From the NCBI GenBank assembly GCA_946402475.1, contig CAMIWP010000020.1, positions 1-9,944 of the forward strand: 9,944 nucleotides of DNA. Reading direction: 5' to 3'. Under the pieces are notes generated by a model. The model did not search any database and was not told the origin of the DNA. It saw nothing but the letters and a program-made list of their open reading frames with translations. Source of the stretch: an uncultured Selenomonadaceae bacterium (GTDB lineage: Bacteria; Bacillota_C; Negativicutes; Selenomonadales; Selenomonadaceae). Positions 1-7,600 of the stretch are shown here, in pieces. Made by a program: the position numbers and the translations under genes. Position 1 is the stretch's first letter, and each line of letters opens with the position of its first letter.

Positions 1-1
1 C

Positions 2-346
2 ATCGTGCCGCGCATGCTGGCCTGTATGATCGTGGTGCCCCTTCTGACGGTTTTAGGGGATATTATCGGCATCCTTGGAGGATGGGTGGTTGCGGTCTAC
101 TATTCCGGCGTCAGCTCCTATCTCTACCTAAATTCCATCGACCGATTCTGTGATGCCTTCGACATCACGGGGGGCATGATCAAGGCGATCTTCTTCGGCA
201 ATGTCATTGCAGTGCTGGGATGCTACTATGGGCTCCATTGTCCCAATGGAGCGGAGGGCGTGGGCAAGGCGACAACCTGGACGGTGGTGACCTCCATCAT
301 CGTCATTTTCTTTTTGAATGCAGTATTGACCTTCGTCTTGTTTTGA
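2..346 (+). CDS. mlaE: MlaE-type phospholipid ABC transporter permease, 3' end only
   Basis: This is the C-terminal ~114 residues of an MlaE/YrbE-family permease; the 5' part lies outside the window and the reading frame is open through the left edge. The visible part has three strongly hydrophobic stretches: one around the motif LLTVLGDIIGILGGW, one at IKAIFFGNVIAVLGCYYGL, and a final one ending in LTFVLF. The family hallmark GCYxGLxxxxGAEGVGxATT is present as GCYYGLHCPNGAEGVGKATT. In the family, MlaE forms the inner-membrane dimer that moves phospholipid between the inner membrane and the MlaD ring, driven by MlaF. It stops 20 nt before mlaF, consistent with one mlaEFD transcript. An in-frame GTG at 5 is internal to the gene and not a start. 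Confidence 0.93.
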   Translation: MVPRMLACMIVVPLLTVLGDIIGILGGWVVAVYYSGVSSYLYLNSIDRFCDAFDITGGMIKAIFFGNVIAVLGCYYGLHCPNGAEGVGKATTWTVVTSIIVIFFLNAVLTFVLF

Positions 347-366
347 TTTTTCATTTGGGGAAGAAT

Positions 367-1113
367 ATGATAGAATTAGTGGACGTGAACAAAGATTTTT
401 CCGGAAAAGCTGCCTTGAAGCATATCCACATGAAGATTCGGAGGGGCGAGACTCTTGCGATCATCGGCGGATCCGGCTCGGGCAAGAGCACCCTCCTTCG
501 GCTCCTCATCGGTCTCATACGCCCCACCAGTGGGGAGATATGGTTCGACGGGCAGGAGGTTTCCCGCATTTCGGAGAAAGAGTGGGACAAGTTGCGCCTT
601 CGCATGGGGATGGTCTTTCAGTACTCGGCTCTCTTCGATTCTATGACGGTGGGGGAAAACGTGGCCTTTGGCCTTCGGGAGCACAGGGACTATCCGGAGG
701 AAAGGATACGCTCCATCGTGGGTCAGAAACTGCATCTCGTGGGCTTGGACGGGGTGGAGGACATGATGCCCAACGAGCTCTCCGGAGGGATGAAGAAACG
801 AGTGAGCCTCGCCAGAGCCATTGCCATCGATCCCAGTGTCATTTTCTACGATGAGCCAAGCTCCGGGCTGGATCCCATCATGACGGCGAAGATCGACGAG
901 CTCATCGTGAATACCCAGAGAACTCTCGATGTGACCTCGGTTGTGGTCACTCATGACATGGCCAGCGCATGTCGCATTGCGGATCGGATTGCCATGATCT
1001 ACGAGGGGGAACTCATCGCTTTGGAAACGGTGGAGGAGTTCATGAAATTGGAGGATCCGCGGGTGCAGGATTTTTTCCGTACCCTGCGGACGATAAAGGG
1101 GGACAGCGAATGA
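367..1113 (+). CDS. mlaF: MlaF-type phospholipid ABC transporter ATP-binding protein
   Basis: This 248-residue cytoplasmic ATPase powers the MlaE permease. All nucleotide-binding motifs are intact: Walker A GGSGSGKST (34-42), Q-loop Gln85 in GMVFQ, signature LSGGM (138-142), Walker B VIFYDEP (158-164) with catalytic Glu163, D-loop SGLD (166-169) and H-loop His196. The VFQYSALFDSMTVxENVAF segment after the Q-loop is typical of MlaF rather than of generic importers. ATG 367 is chosen because GGGGAAG lies at 357-363 and the protein then begins exactly at the usual ABC N-terminus (MIELVDVNKDF). A longer frame from 220 would overlap mlaE and adds non-homologous sequence. The TGA overlaps the mlaD ATG, suggesting translational coupling. 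No mlaB (STAS subunit) gene is present on the mlaD side. Confidence 0.96.
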   Translation: MIELVDVNKDFSGKAALKHIHMKIRRGETLAIIGGSGSGKSTLLRLLIGLIRPTSGEIWFDGQEVSRISEKEWDKLRLRMGMVFQYSALFDSMTVGENVAFGLREHRDYPEERIRSIVGQKLHLVGLDGVEDMMPNELSGGMKKRVSLARAIAIDPSVIFYDEPSSGLDPIMTAKIDELIVNTQRTLDVTSVVVTHDMASACRIADRIAMIYEGELIALETVEEFMKLEDPRVQDFFRTLRTIKGDSE

Positions 1114-2393
1114 CGAAGGAAGCAAAGGTGGGAGCTTTTACCCTGGCGGGGATCCTCCTGCTGGCAGTGGTGTGGGCTCATCTCAGCGGTTTCCGCTTCG
1201 GCGGCAGCGACGGCTATCGGCTCCACATCGGCTTTACCAAGGCCACGGGACTTGTGCCTCAGTCAACGGTCTGTCTTTCCGGCGTTCCGGTGGGAAACGT
1301 GGAAGGCATCGTGAACGAGGGGGCCGGGGTTACCGTGTCCATCCGTGTCAAGGACGGCATGAGGATACCGAGGGATTCCCTGGTGACCATTGAATCCACC
1401 GGCGTCATGGGAGAGAAATTCGTCAGCATCATGCCGGGAAAGGATATTTCCCATCTGTTTGAGGACGGGGACTACGTCATCGGGCAGGACGAGGAGGGCA
1501 TGGATGCCATGTTTGCGAATATCAGCAAGGCCGTTGTGCAGGTTCAGGATATTTTGGCCTCCATGAACGAGATCATCAGCGATCCGACCCTCAAGGGCAC
1601 AATGGTGGACATGGCGGTGAATATGCGGGATGCGTCGGCGCATATCAGCGGCCTCATGGCGGGATTGGAACAGATGGTGTACATGAACCAGGAAGGAGTC
1701 CACGAGGTGGTGCAAAATCTGGCGCTCGCCACTGCTGGCATGCAGCGCACCATGGTCAGTGTGGAACACATGATGGCAAATGTGGATCGGGTGGCAGGGG
1801 ATCCCAAAACGGCGGAAAACCTCCGGCTCACCTTGCAGAATATCGCGGATACCAGTGCCAGGGTAGAGCGCATGGCAGCCAGCATCGAGGGGGTTGTTAC
1901 AGATCCCCAGACGGCGGAAGATCTCAAGGCCACGATTCACAATGCCCGCACGCTCACGGACAAGGCGGACAAAATGTTGGGCAAGGCGGGGAGCATCCAG
2001 GTGAAGCCCTCGGTGGATGTCCTTTACAGCGGCAAGGAACGCGACTGGCGAACGAATTTCAATGTGGACGTGGGGGAGGAGAAGGGCACGTTTCTTTCCC
2101 TCGGACTGGATGACATCGGCCAGGACAATTTGTTCAATGCCCAGGTGGGGAAGCGGCAGGGAGATGTCGGTTTTCGCGCAGGGGTCATTGCCAGCAGGCC
2201 CGGCGTGGGACTGGATGGGTATGCGGGGAAAAAATGGAAGTTTTCCGCCGATGCTTACGATCTCAACAATGTGACTCTTCGACTCAGAACCCAGTATGAG
2301 GTCGGTGACGGAACTTATCTCATGGGAGAATTGAACAACGTGACGGACGGCGATAAAAGGGCTGCCTATATGGGCATTCGCAAGACCTTTTAA
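1110..2393 (+). CDS. mlaD: Elongated MlaD: inner-membrane-anchored MCE protein with C-terminal outer-membrane beta-barrel
   Basis: This 427-residue protein is far longer than E. coli MlaD (about 180). It has an N-terminal inner-membrane anchor (about 8-27), one MCE domain (about 35-113), a long helical stalk (about 130-292) and a C-terminal region (about 297-427) of alternating polar/hydrophobic strands. I count about ten strands, ending in a C-terminal Phe (RKTF) as in outer-membrane beta-barrels. The architecture matches the elongated MlaD of Veillonella parvula, modelled as a transenvelope phospholipid bridge that makes MlaA and MlaC unnecessary. The stalk is built of about four repeats of 34-38 residues. 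ATG 1110 is chosen because it overlaps the mlaF stop and follows a purine-rich AAAGGGGGA (1095-1103); the next residues, MTKEAKVGAF, match the normal MlaD start. No lipoprotein or cleavable signal is seen; the first helix probably stays as an anchor. Confidence 0.94.
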   Translation: MTKEAKVGAFTLAGILLLAVVWAHLSGFRFGGSDGYRLHIGFTKATGLVPQSTVCLSGVPVGNVEGIVNEGAGVTVSIRVKDGMRIPRDSLVTIESTGVMGEKFVSIMPGKDISHLFEDGDYVIGQDEEGMDAMFANISKAVVQVQDILASMNEIISDPTLKGTMVDMAVNMRDASAHISGLMAGLEQMVYMNQEGVHEVVQNLALATAGMQRTMVSVEHMMANVDRVAGDPKTAENLRLTLQNIADTSARVERMAASIEGVVTDPQTAEDLKATIHNARTLTDKADKMLGKAGSIQVKPSVDVLYSGKERDWRTNFNVDVGEEKGTFLSLGLDDIGQDNLFNAQVGKRQGDVGFRAGVIASRPGVGLDGYAGKKWKFSADAYDLNNVTLRLRTQYEVGDGTYLMGELNNVTDGDKRAAYMGIRKTF

Positions 2394-2416
2394 GGACTAT
2401 GGCGAAATCCGAATGA

Positions 2417-2531
2417 TTGCGTTATAACGAGTCGAAGATGCCCCCAGCCTCCGCAGGCGGAGGGTAACATCCAGCACAGGTGGCGAGCATATACCCGCGG
2501 GGTACACGTCTCCCGCCTCGTTGCGACGCAA
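2417..2531. repeat. Palindromic element A, 115 nt with 15-nt imperfect terminal inverted repeats
   Basis: The left end TTGCGTTATAACGAG (2417-2431) and right end CTCGTTGCGACGCAA (2517-2531) are inverted repeats matching at 12 of 15 positions, the three mismatches being central. The left arm itself contains the perfect palindrome CGTTATAACG (2420-2429). The interior has two further hairpins: CCTCCGC/GCGGAGG with a 2-nt gap (2448-2463) and TACCC/GGGTA with a 3-nt gap (2492-2504). It could be a REP-like or MITE-like dispersed repeat, or a structured RNA. It encodes no recognisable protein, and copy number elsewhere cannot be judged from this window. Confidence 0.6.
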
Positions 2532-2533
2532 AG

Positions 2534-2701
2534 CTAGGGAACCGCTGATTAAATGAAGTCGTCCAGATTGGCGTAGATTGCGTGTCCCTCCCAAGGAGAC
2601 AAACCGCAGTCATAGTGGTGCTATGTCGAGGATTTGTCGACACAGGGAGGACGCGCAGGATGCGTCAAGGTGGGCGGCTGAATTAATCAGTGGTTCCCTA
2701 G
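2534..2701. repeat. Palindromic element B, 168 nt with 19-nt near-perfect terminal inverted repeats
   Basis: The left end CTAGGGAACCGCTGATTAA (2534-2552) and right end TTAATCAGTGGTTCCCTAG (2683-2701) are inverted repeats matching at 18 of 19 positions; the one mismatch would be a G-U type pair in RNA. The interior has nested pairings: CCTCCC (2587-2592) with GGGAGG (2645-2650), a CATAG/CTATG hairpin (2611-2625), GTCGA/TCGAC (2626-2641) and GACGC/GCGTC (2650-2666). Some of these compete with each other. Size, terminal repeats and lack of coding capacity fit a MITE or a structured RNA element. It begins 2 nt after element A, so the two might be one composite insertion. Confidence 0.72.
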
Positions 2702-2702
2702 A

Positions 2703-2750
2703 AACGCCAAGCGGAAGTTTTGCCCTTGGCAAAACTGGAACAATGGCGTT
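2703..2750. promoter_or_regulatory. Nested inverted repeat over the -35 region of the tolC promoter, possible operator
   Basis: An inner inverted repeat AGTTTTGCC / GGCAAAACT (2716-2724 and 2728-2736, 3-nt centre) is perfect over 9 bp and covers the -35 hexamer. An outer pair AACGCCA (2703-2709) and TGGCGTT (2744-2750) encloses it and reaches the -10 box. Symmetric sequence over a promoter suggests a binding site for a dimeric repressor or activator; the regulator is unknown. It could instead be a remnant of another palindromic element of the spacer. Confidence 0.5.
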
Positions 2751-2755
2751 ATAAT
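2726..2755 (+). promoter_or_regulatory. Predicted sigma-A promoter for tolC-tamB-sigma
   Basis: TTGGCA (2726-2731) and a perfect TATAAT (2750-2755) are separated by 18 nt. Transcription would start near 2762. The next gene is tolC at 2985, with element C in between, giving a leader of about 220 nt. This is the only near-consensus promoter I see in the spacer; a weaker TATAAC occurs at 2423-2428 within element A without a good -35. Confidence 0.68.
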
Positions 2756-2773
2756 ATACGGGTATGCAGCTTA

Positions 2774-2957
2774 GGAACTGTGCGAAAATAATCGCGGCGG
2801 CATACACGGGACGAATTTGCCGGGACAAGGCGGAGGAAGGCGGCGCGGCGGTGCTGCGTCGACTGGCTGATGTGCCGGTGGCGAAGCGCTGTCTGACCGG
2901 CAGTGCAGTCCATGATTCTGACAGGCAAGGTGTATTAGGTTATTTCTGAACAGTTCC
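2774..2957. repeat. Palindromic element C, 184 nt with 20-nt imperfect terminal inverted repeats, inside the tolC leader
   Basis: The left end GGAACTGTGCGAAAATAATC (2774-2793) and right end GGTTATTTCTGAACAGTTCC (2938-2957) are inverted repeats matching at 16 of 20 positions, with the outer 8 perfect. The ends are AT-rich while the interior is markedly GC-rich. A TA dinucleotide lies near both outer borders (2772-2773 and 2959-2960), but an exact target duplication is not clear. Frames of about 60 codons cross the element on both strands without a ribosome binding site, and I do not consider them genes. The arrangement suggests a non-autonomous mobile element inserted between a promoter and its gene, leaving only the tolC ribosome binding site downstream. 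Confidence 0.65.
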
Positions 2958-2970
2958 ATAGATGATGTTT

Positions 2971-2976
2971 GGGAGG
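2971..2976 (+). promoter_or_regulatory. tolC ribosome binding site
   Basis: GGGAGG lies 8 nt before TTG 2985 but only 2 nt before TTG 2979. The spacing therefore favours 2985 as the tolC start. It lies 13 nt beyond the right border of element C. Confidence 0.75.
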
Positions 2977-2984
2977 AATTGGCG

Positions 2985-4610
2985 TTGGGAACATCGAAGC
3001 TTTTTTATAAGGGAATGGCATCCATTGCAGTTGCGGGTATCATGAGCGCTGCGGTTATGGGCACTGCCATGGCGGCTGATACGGTGGAGTTGAGCCTTGT
3101 GGACAGCGTGCGGATGGCCATGGAGAACAATCGTACCATCAAGCAGTCGAAGGCAGATCAGAAGGCGGCGGAATGGCGCCTTCATAACGCCAGACGCGCC
3201 ACGGGACTCAATCTGGGCTGGACGGGGAGTGCCTTGCACTACGGCGGGAGCTACTACGAGTCTGCGGATTACTCCAACGGGTATACGAACAATCTCACGG
3301 CCACCTATCCCATTTACACGGGCGGAAGGAATGAGAACAATATCAAGAACAGGCAGTATGCCCTGAACGAATCGGATCTCACGCTGGAATATACGAAGCA
3401 GAGGATTCGTTACAATACCATGCAGCAGTATTACCGGGTACTGCAGTGCCGCAACAACATCGATGTGCAGCAGGATTCTGTCCGCAGGCTGGAAGTGCAT
3501 CTCGCCAACGTCAACGCCCAGTACCGCGTGGGGACTGTTGCCAAGGCTGACGTCCTCCAGTCCCAGGTGGAGTTGGCAAATGCCCAGCAGAATCTGGTAA
3601 CGGCCCAGAACAATTACGATGTGGCCATGTCCACGCTGAACAATCTCATCGGGTTGCCTACGGACACGGTACTGGACATCAAGGATGATCTCAGGTACAC
3701 GAAATACGATCTCACGGAAGTCGGCTGCCAGGAGTATGCTCTTTTGAACCGTCCGGACAACATCGCTGCGGAATACGCCGTAAAAGAGGCGAAGGCCGCG
3801 GTGGAGACAGCGAAAGCGGGGTACCGCCCGTCATTGAATGCCCAGGCGGTGAAGTACCTGCTTGGGGACAGGCCCTTCAAGGACAACAAGAACGAGTACT
3901 GGACGGCGGGAGTCACGGCAAACTGGAATATCTTCGACAACGGCGTGACAGCGGCCAGTGTCAACGAGCAAAAGGCTGCGCTGGAAAAGGCAGAGGAAGT
4001 CTTGGCGAAGAAAAAAGAAGATATTCAGCTGGATGTCAGGGAGAACTACCTGAATCTGTTGGCTGCGGAGAAGAATATCCATACAATGGCTGTCGCCGTG
4101 GAAGAGGCCGAGGAAAATTACAAGATCTATCAGGTGCGCTACAGCGCAGGCGTGGATACCAACCTCAACGTCATGACCGCAGAGGAAAAGCTCAATGCTG
4201 CCCGCACGAATTATTACAGCGCCCTTTACACTTACAACACCAGCAAGGCCGCATTGGATTCGGCCATGGGTGTGCCGGTGGATGTCAATACCTCCCGTTA
4301 CTATGACGAAGAGCTGAAAACCAACTCCGTGAAAAAGGCACGGGAGGCCGGGATGGTTCGCGAGGGAGATGTGGTGGACAGCCCCATCCGGCAGATGGAC
4401 GGGACTCCTGCTCCTGCAGTGCCTGGCTTGGAAGCGTCTGCAGGTCCCACGAGCGAAGCGAAGGCTGCGGAGAAGAAGAGCGCTGAGGCGGAAGCAAAGA
4501 AGGTCGCAGAGACAGCAGGAACGAATGTCACCGGGGAAGCTCGGGGAGAGGCTGCGGAAAGCGCTCAGAAAGTGGACGGGAAGTCTGTGGAAGCCGAGAT
4601 GGCGAGATAG
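2985..4610 (+). CDS. tolC: TolC-family outer membrane efflux/secretion duct protein with charged C-terminal tail
   Basis: This 541-residue outer membrane factor would trimerise into a channel-tunnel through the outer membrane and periplasm. A Sec signal peptide with hydrophobic core precedes an AMA|AD cleavage site near residue 30. The two structural repeats of the OEP family are recognisable: YPIYTGGR (about 108) and RVGTVAKADVLQSQVELANAQ (about 180) in the first; NWNIFDNG (about 312) and RYSAGVDTNLNVMTAEEKLN (about 384) in the second, ending at MGVPVDV (about 430). A tail of about 110 residues rich in Ala, Glu and Lys follows, longer than usual. The start is an unusual TTG, chosen because GGGAGG is 8 nt upstream; TTG 2979 is too close and ATG 3015 would cut into the signal peptide. 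No inner-membrane pump or adaptor gene is adjacent, so the substrate is unknown. Its place between mlaEFD and tamB suggests envelope-lipid homeostasis, which is inference. Confidence 0.9.
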   Translation: MGTSKLFYKGMASIAVAGIMSAAVMGTAMAADTVELSLVDSVRMAMENNRTIKQSKADQKAAEWRLHNARRATGLNLGWTGSALHYGGSYYESADYSNGYTNNLTATYPIYTGGRNENNIKNRQYALNESDLTLEYTKQRIRYNTMQQYYRVLQCRNNIDVQQDSVRRLEVHLANVNAQYRVGTVAKADVLQSQVELANAQQNLVTAQNNYDVAMSTLNNLIGLPTDTVLDIKDDLRYTKYDLTEVGCQEYALLNRPDNIAAEYAVKEAKAAVETAKAGYRPSLNAQAVKYLLGDRPFKDNKNEYWTAGVTANWNIFDNGVTAASVNEQKAALEKAEEVLAKKKEDIQLDVRENYLNLLAAEKNIHTMAVAVEEAEENYKIYQVRYSAGVDTNLNVMTAEEKLNAARTNYYSALYTYNTSKAALDSAMGVPVDVNTSRYYDEELKTNSVKKAREAGMVREGDVVDSPIRQMDGTPAPAVPGLEASAGPTSEAKAAEKKSAEAEAKKVAETAGTNVTGEARGEAAESAQKVDGKSVEAEMAR

Positions 4611-4648
4611 TCGAAAGAAATCGCTGAATCTATAGGATGGGGTATGGA

Positions 4649-7600
4649 ATGAAGGGAAAAGGGGCCAAGACGGCAGCGGGCATTTTCATAGGATGTGCGT
4701 TTTTCGCTCTTCTTGCCGTCTGGCTCTATGGGAGATCGGCTTCCTTCATGGAAATGGCAGGAGAAACCGCTGCTGCAAAAGCGACGGAAATTCTGGGTGT
4801 GCCGGTGGAGATCGGAACCATTTCGATGGAATCCTCCCATTCCCTTGTCATCAAGGACATTGCTGTCTATGACAAGCAGGCGGAATGTATTGCCCGGGTC
4901 GAAGAGGCCAGGGTGGGTTTCCGCCTGCTTTCCGTGTTTTCAGGGGATCCCGCAGCTGCGGTGGACGAGGTGGTTCTCCGCCAGGTGAACGCCCGGTTGT
5001 CACAGCGGGAGGACGGCACTTGGAACGCAGAGGATATTGTCTCGGAGGAAGGCGGGGAAAACACTTTCCGCGGCAAGGTGCGTGTGGAAGAGGGAACTCT
5101 GGTCGGAAGGGCAGAGGGAAAGGAAGTGCTCCTGGAAAACTTGTCCGTTGGCTTGGACATGGGGAGCTATCCTGTCATGAAGGCCGAGGCCGAAGCGGAT
5201 GTTCGCGGGGCGAAGCTCCGGGCTGAGGGCACGGTGAGTGATGAGCGAAAGATCGTCACGGCGAAGGTCGAGGATGTGGATCTCGAGCAGTATCTACCAT
5301 TGGTTCCCGACGGCGTGATCCCGGAAAACGTCAGGATCCTGTCCGGGGAGATCCCGAAGGCAAAGGTGGCGATTCTCCAGCAATACGGAGAGTTGAGTTT
5401 TAGCGGCCAAGCGGAATACAAAAGGGGTTCCGTGCAGGTGGAACAGACGAAGATCGAGGATATTCACGGATTCGCCACGTTTACGGACTCGGAACTCATG
5501 TTGTTCACGGATGCGAAAGCAGCGGAACAGAAGGCTCACATCCACGGCAAACTTCGCTGGGACACCGGCGCACCCTTTATGGATCTCCATGCGGAATCCG
5601 AGGCATTTGACCCGGGTGCGGTTTTGCCGACCATTCCCTTTCATGGTCCCGTGTCCTTTCAGGCCCATGTGACGGGCTCCTTTACGAATCCCGCCGTGGA
5701 TGGGGAATTTCGCGTGCCCTTCGGAGAAGCGGAGGGAATTGCCATTCGCCAGGGAAAGGCCCGTGTGCATTTCGCGGACAATATTCTTCATCTTCAGGAT
5801 GTTTCGGCGGGAGTATTTGACGGAACCGTCGAGGGTGAGGGAGAGCTCCGCTTGGATGACATGAGCTATGTTGCCCATTTGAAGGCGGAGAACCTGGAGG
5901 CTGCCCATCTTTCGGAGTATGTGCCGGAGGTATCCGGGCGCGTAAGCGCGGATCTGGGACTCAGCGGCAGGGGAGAGGATCTTGGGAATCTGGAAGTCTA
6001 CGGAAGTGCCGGAGCAAGGAACGCCTTTTATGGGGAGGTTCCCGTCAGGGATCTCAGTGTGTCCTTTTATGCCAAGGGAAAGGACGTAACCGTCGATTAC
6101 CTGAGCTTGCAAGCCGGGAAATCTTCAAATATCGGCATTGAGGGACAGCTCCGGGATGGAAACGAACTGGAGTTCTCCTTTTACGGCTGGCATGTGGAGA
6201 TGGATTTGCTGTCGAAGCTCGTTCCCCAGGCAGATATCACCGGCTGGGGGGATTTTCAGGGCAGGATAAAGGGCAACGTGGAAAATCCCAGGATTGGCGT
6301 GAAACTTTCCTGCATCAAGGGCACGTTGTTCAAACAGCCCTTTGATACTTTGCAGACCACCATGGGAGGTAGCTTGGACGGCGTTGGTATCAGGAATTTC
6401 CTCATGGAAAAAGACGGCAGGGAGGTCTGGCAGGTACACGGTTATGCTGGCTTCGTGGGAGAGAAGCGTGTGGACCTTCATGTGGACACCGTGGGTGCCC
6501 GCATGGAGGATATTGCGGCCCTCGTGGCTCCGGATCAGCCCATTACGGGCAATGTGGACAACACGATCCACATTACGGGAACTTTGGAGGATCCCCATGC
6601 CGTGGGATACATCCACATGTACCGGGGGAGTTACCGGGGTATGCTCGTCATTGGTGTGGACGGGGATTACTTCCTGGAGGGAGACAAGGTGCGCTTGCAG
6701 GATGCCCGCATCAAGACACCTTTCATCGACATGGACGTCAGCGGGACGCTGGATCGGAAGACACAGGAAATGGACATGGTCCTTTCCGTTTACGATATTG
6801 ACATGAAGCGGTTGGAGCATCGTTTCCCCTACGGGGTAAGCGGACATGGAACCTTTAGCGGGAATCTCCGGGGAAGCCTGTCCAGCCCGGTGTTCAAGGG
6901 GACTTTGGAGTCGGAGGAGATCATTCTCAACGAACAGGTCATTTCCAAGATCTATGGACAGGTGGAGTATGGGAACAATATGGTGAGTTTCCGGGAGTTC
7001 GGCTTCACTCAGGGAGAAGGAGCCTATCAGCTGAACAGCGGGCTGAATCTGTCAGATGAAAGCATCTTCGGCAGGGTTTCCGTCAAGAGTGCGGATATCA
7101 ACGCATTGGCGTCCATACTGAACCAAAAGACCGATCAGATCCAAGGAACCTTGGATGCGGAAGCTGTCCTGGGGGGAACCTTGGACAATCCTTCCGTGTA
7201 TGTGAAGGGATCTATTCCTGCGGCAAAGATCGCAGGGCATGATGTTCACGATCTGGCCCTTGCAATGAATCTTGCCAACCGGGTCATGACCGTTGAAAAG
7301 CTGGAGGGATTTCAGGGAGCCAGCGGCTATTTCCAGGCGGTGGCAACCGCCAGCATGGAGGGACCGCTTCAAGGAAGACTTTCGGCTCGAGACTTGGAGG
7401 CGGGACTTTTCACGGAACTGGCGAAGTTGGATGCCAAGGCAGTGGGCATGACGGACATGGAAGCGCAATTCGGCGGCACCCTCCAGAATCCATCGGCAGA
7501 GATTTCCCTGGCGGTGAGAAAGGGCGGCGTCGATACCGCCACCTTTGATGACATGAAGGGCGAGTTCGCCCTGAAAAACGGCCTGATCGATGTGAGGCAG

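Larger units (their letters stand above)
2394..2984. other. 591-nt gene-free spacer between mlaD and tolC filled with palindromic elements
   Basis: No convincing gene is present. Short frames exist on both strands, but they run across inverted repeats, lack ribosome binding sites and resemble no protein I recognise. The spacer contains three inverted-repeat-bounded elements, a strong promoter with an overlapping inverted repeat, and the tolC ribosome binding site. No hairpin followed by a T-run is visible, so I cannot place a terminator for mlaEFD. Other intergenic gaps in the window are 20-38 nt, so this spacer stands out as the one place where extra DNA has accumulated. Confidence 0.8.

Noticed and set aside
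220..366. Possible N-terminal extension of MlaF
   Set aside because: It overlaps the mlaE coding region and does not resemble ABC sequence; ATG 367 has a purine-rich site upstream and gives the standard N-terminus.
969..1109. Possible N-terminal extension of MlaD
   Set aside because: It lies within mlaF in another frame; ATG 1110 overlaps the mlaF stop and gives a normal membrane-anchor start.
376..1125. 249-codon open frame on the minus strand over mlaF
   Set aside because: The plus strand encodes a complete ABC ATPase with every motif intact; the antisense frame resembles no family.
2448..2463. CCTCCGC-AG-GCGGAGG hairpin as a terminator for mlaEFD
   Set aside because: There is no T-run after it on either strand and the loop is only 2 nt; it fits better as internal structure of element A.
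2764..2949. 61-codon plus-strand frame starting just after the predicted -10 box
   Set aside because: It has no ribosome binding site and runs almost exactly across palindromic element C; a leaderless peptide cannot be excluded but nothing supports it.
2397..2959. Minus-strand frames of 62-73 codons in the mlaD-tolC spacer
   Set aside because: They cross inverted repeats, overlap one another in different frames and show no recognisable protein features.
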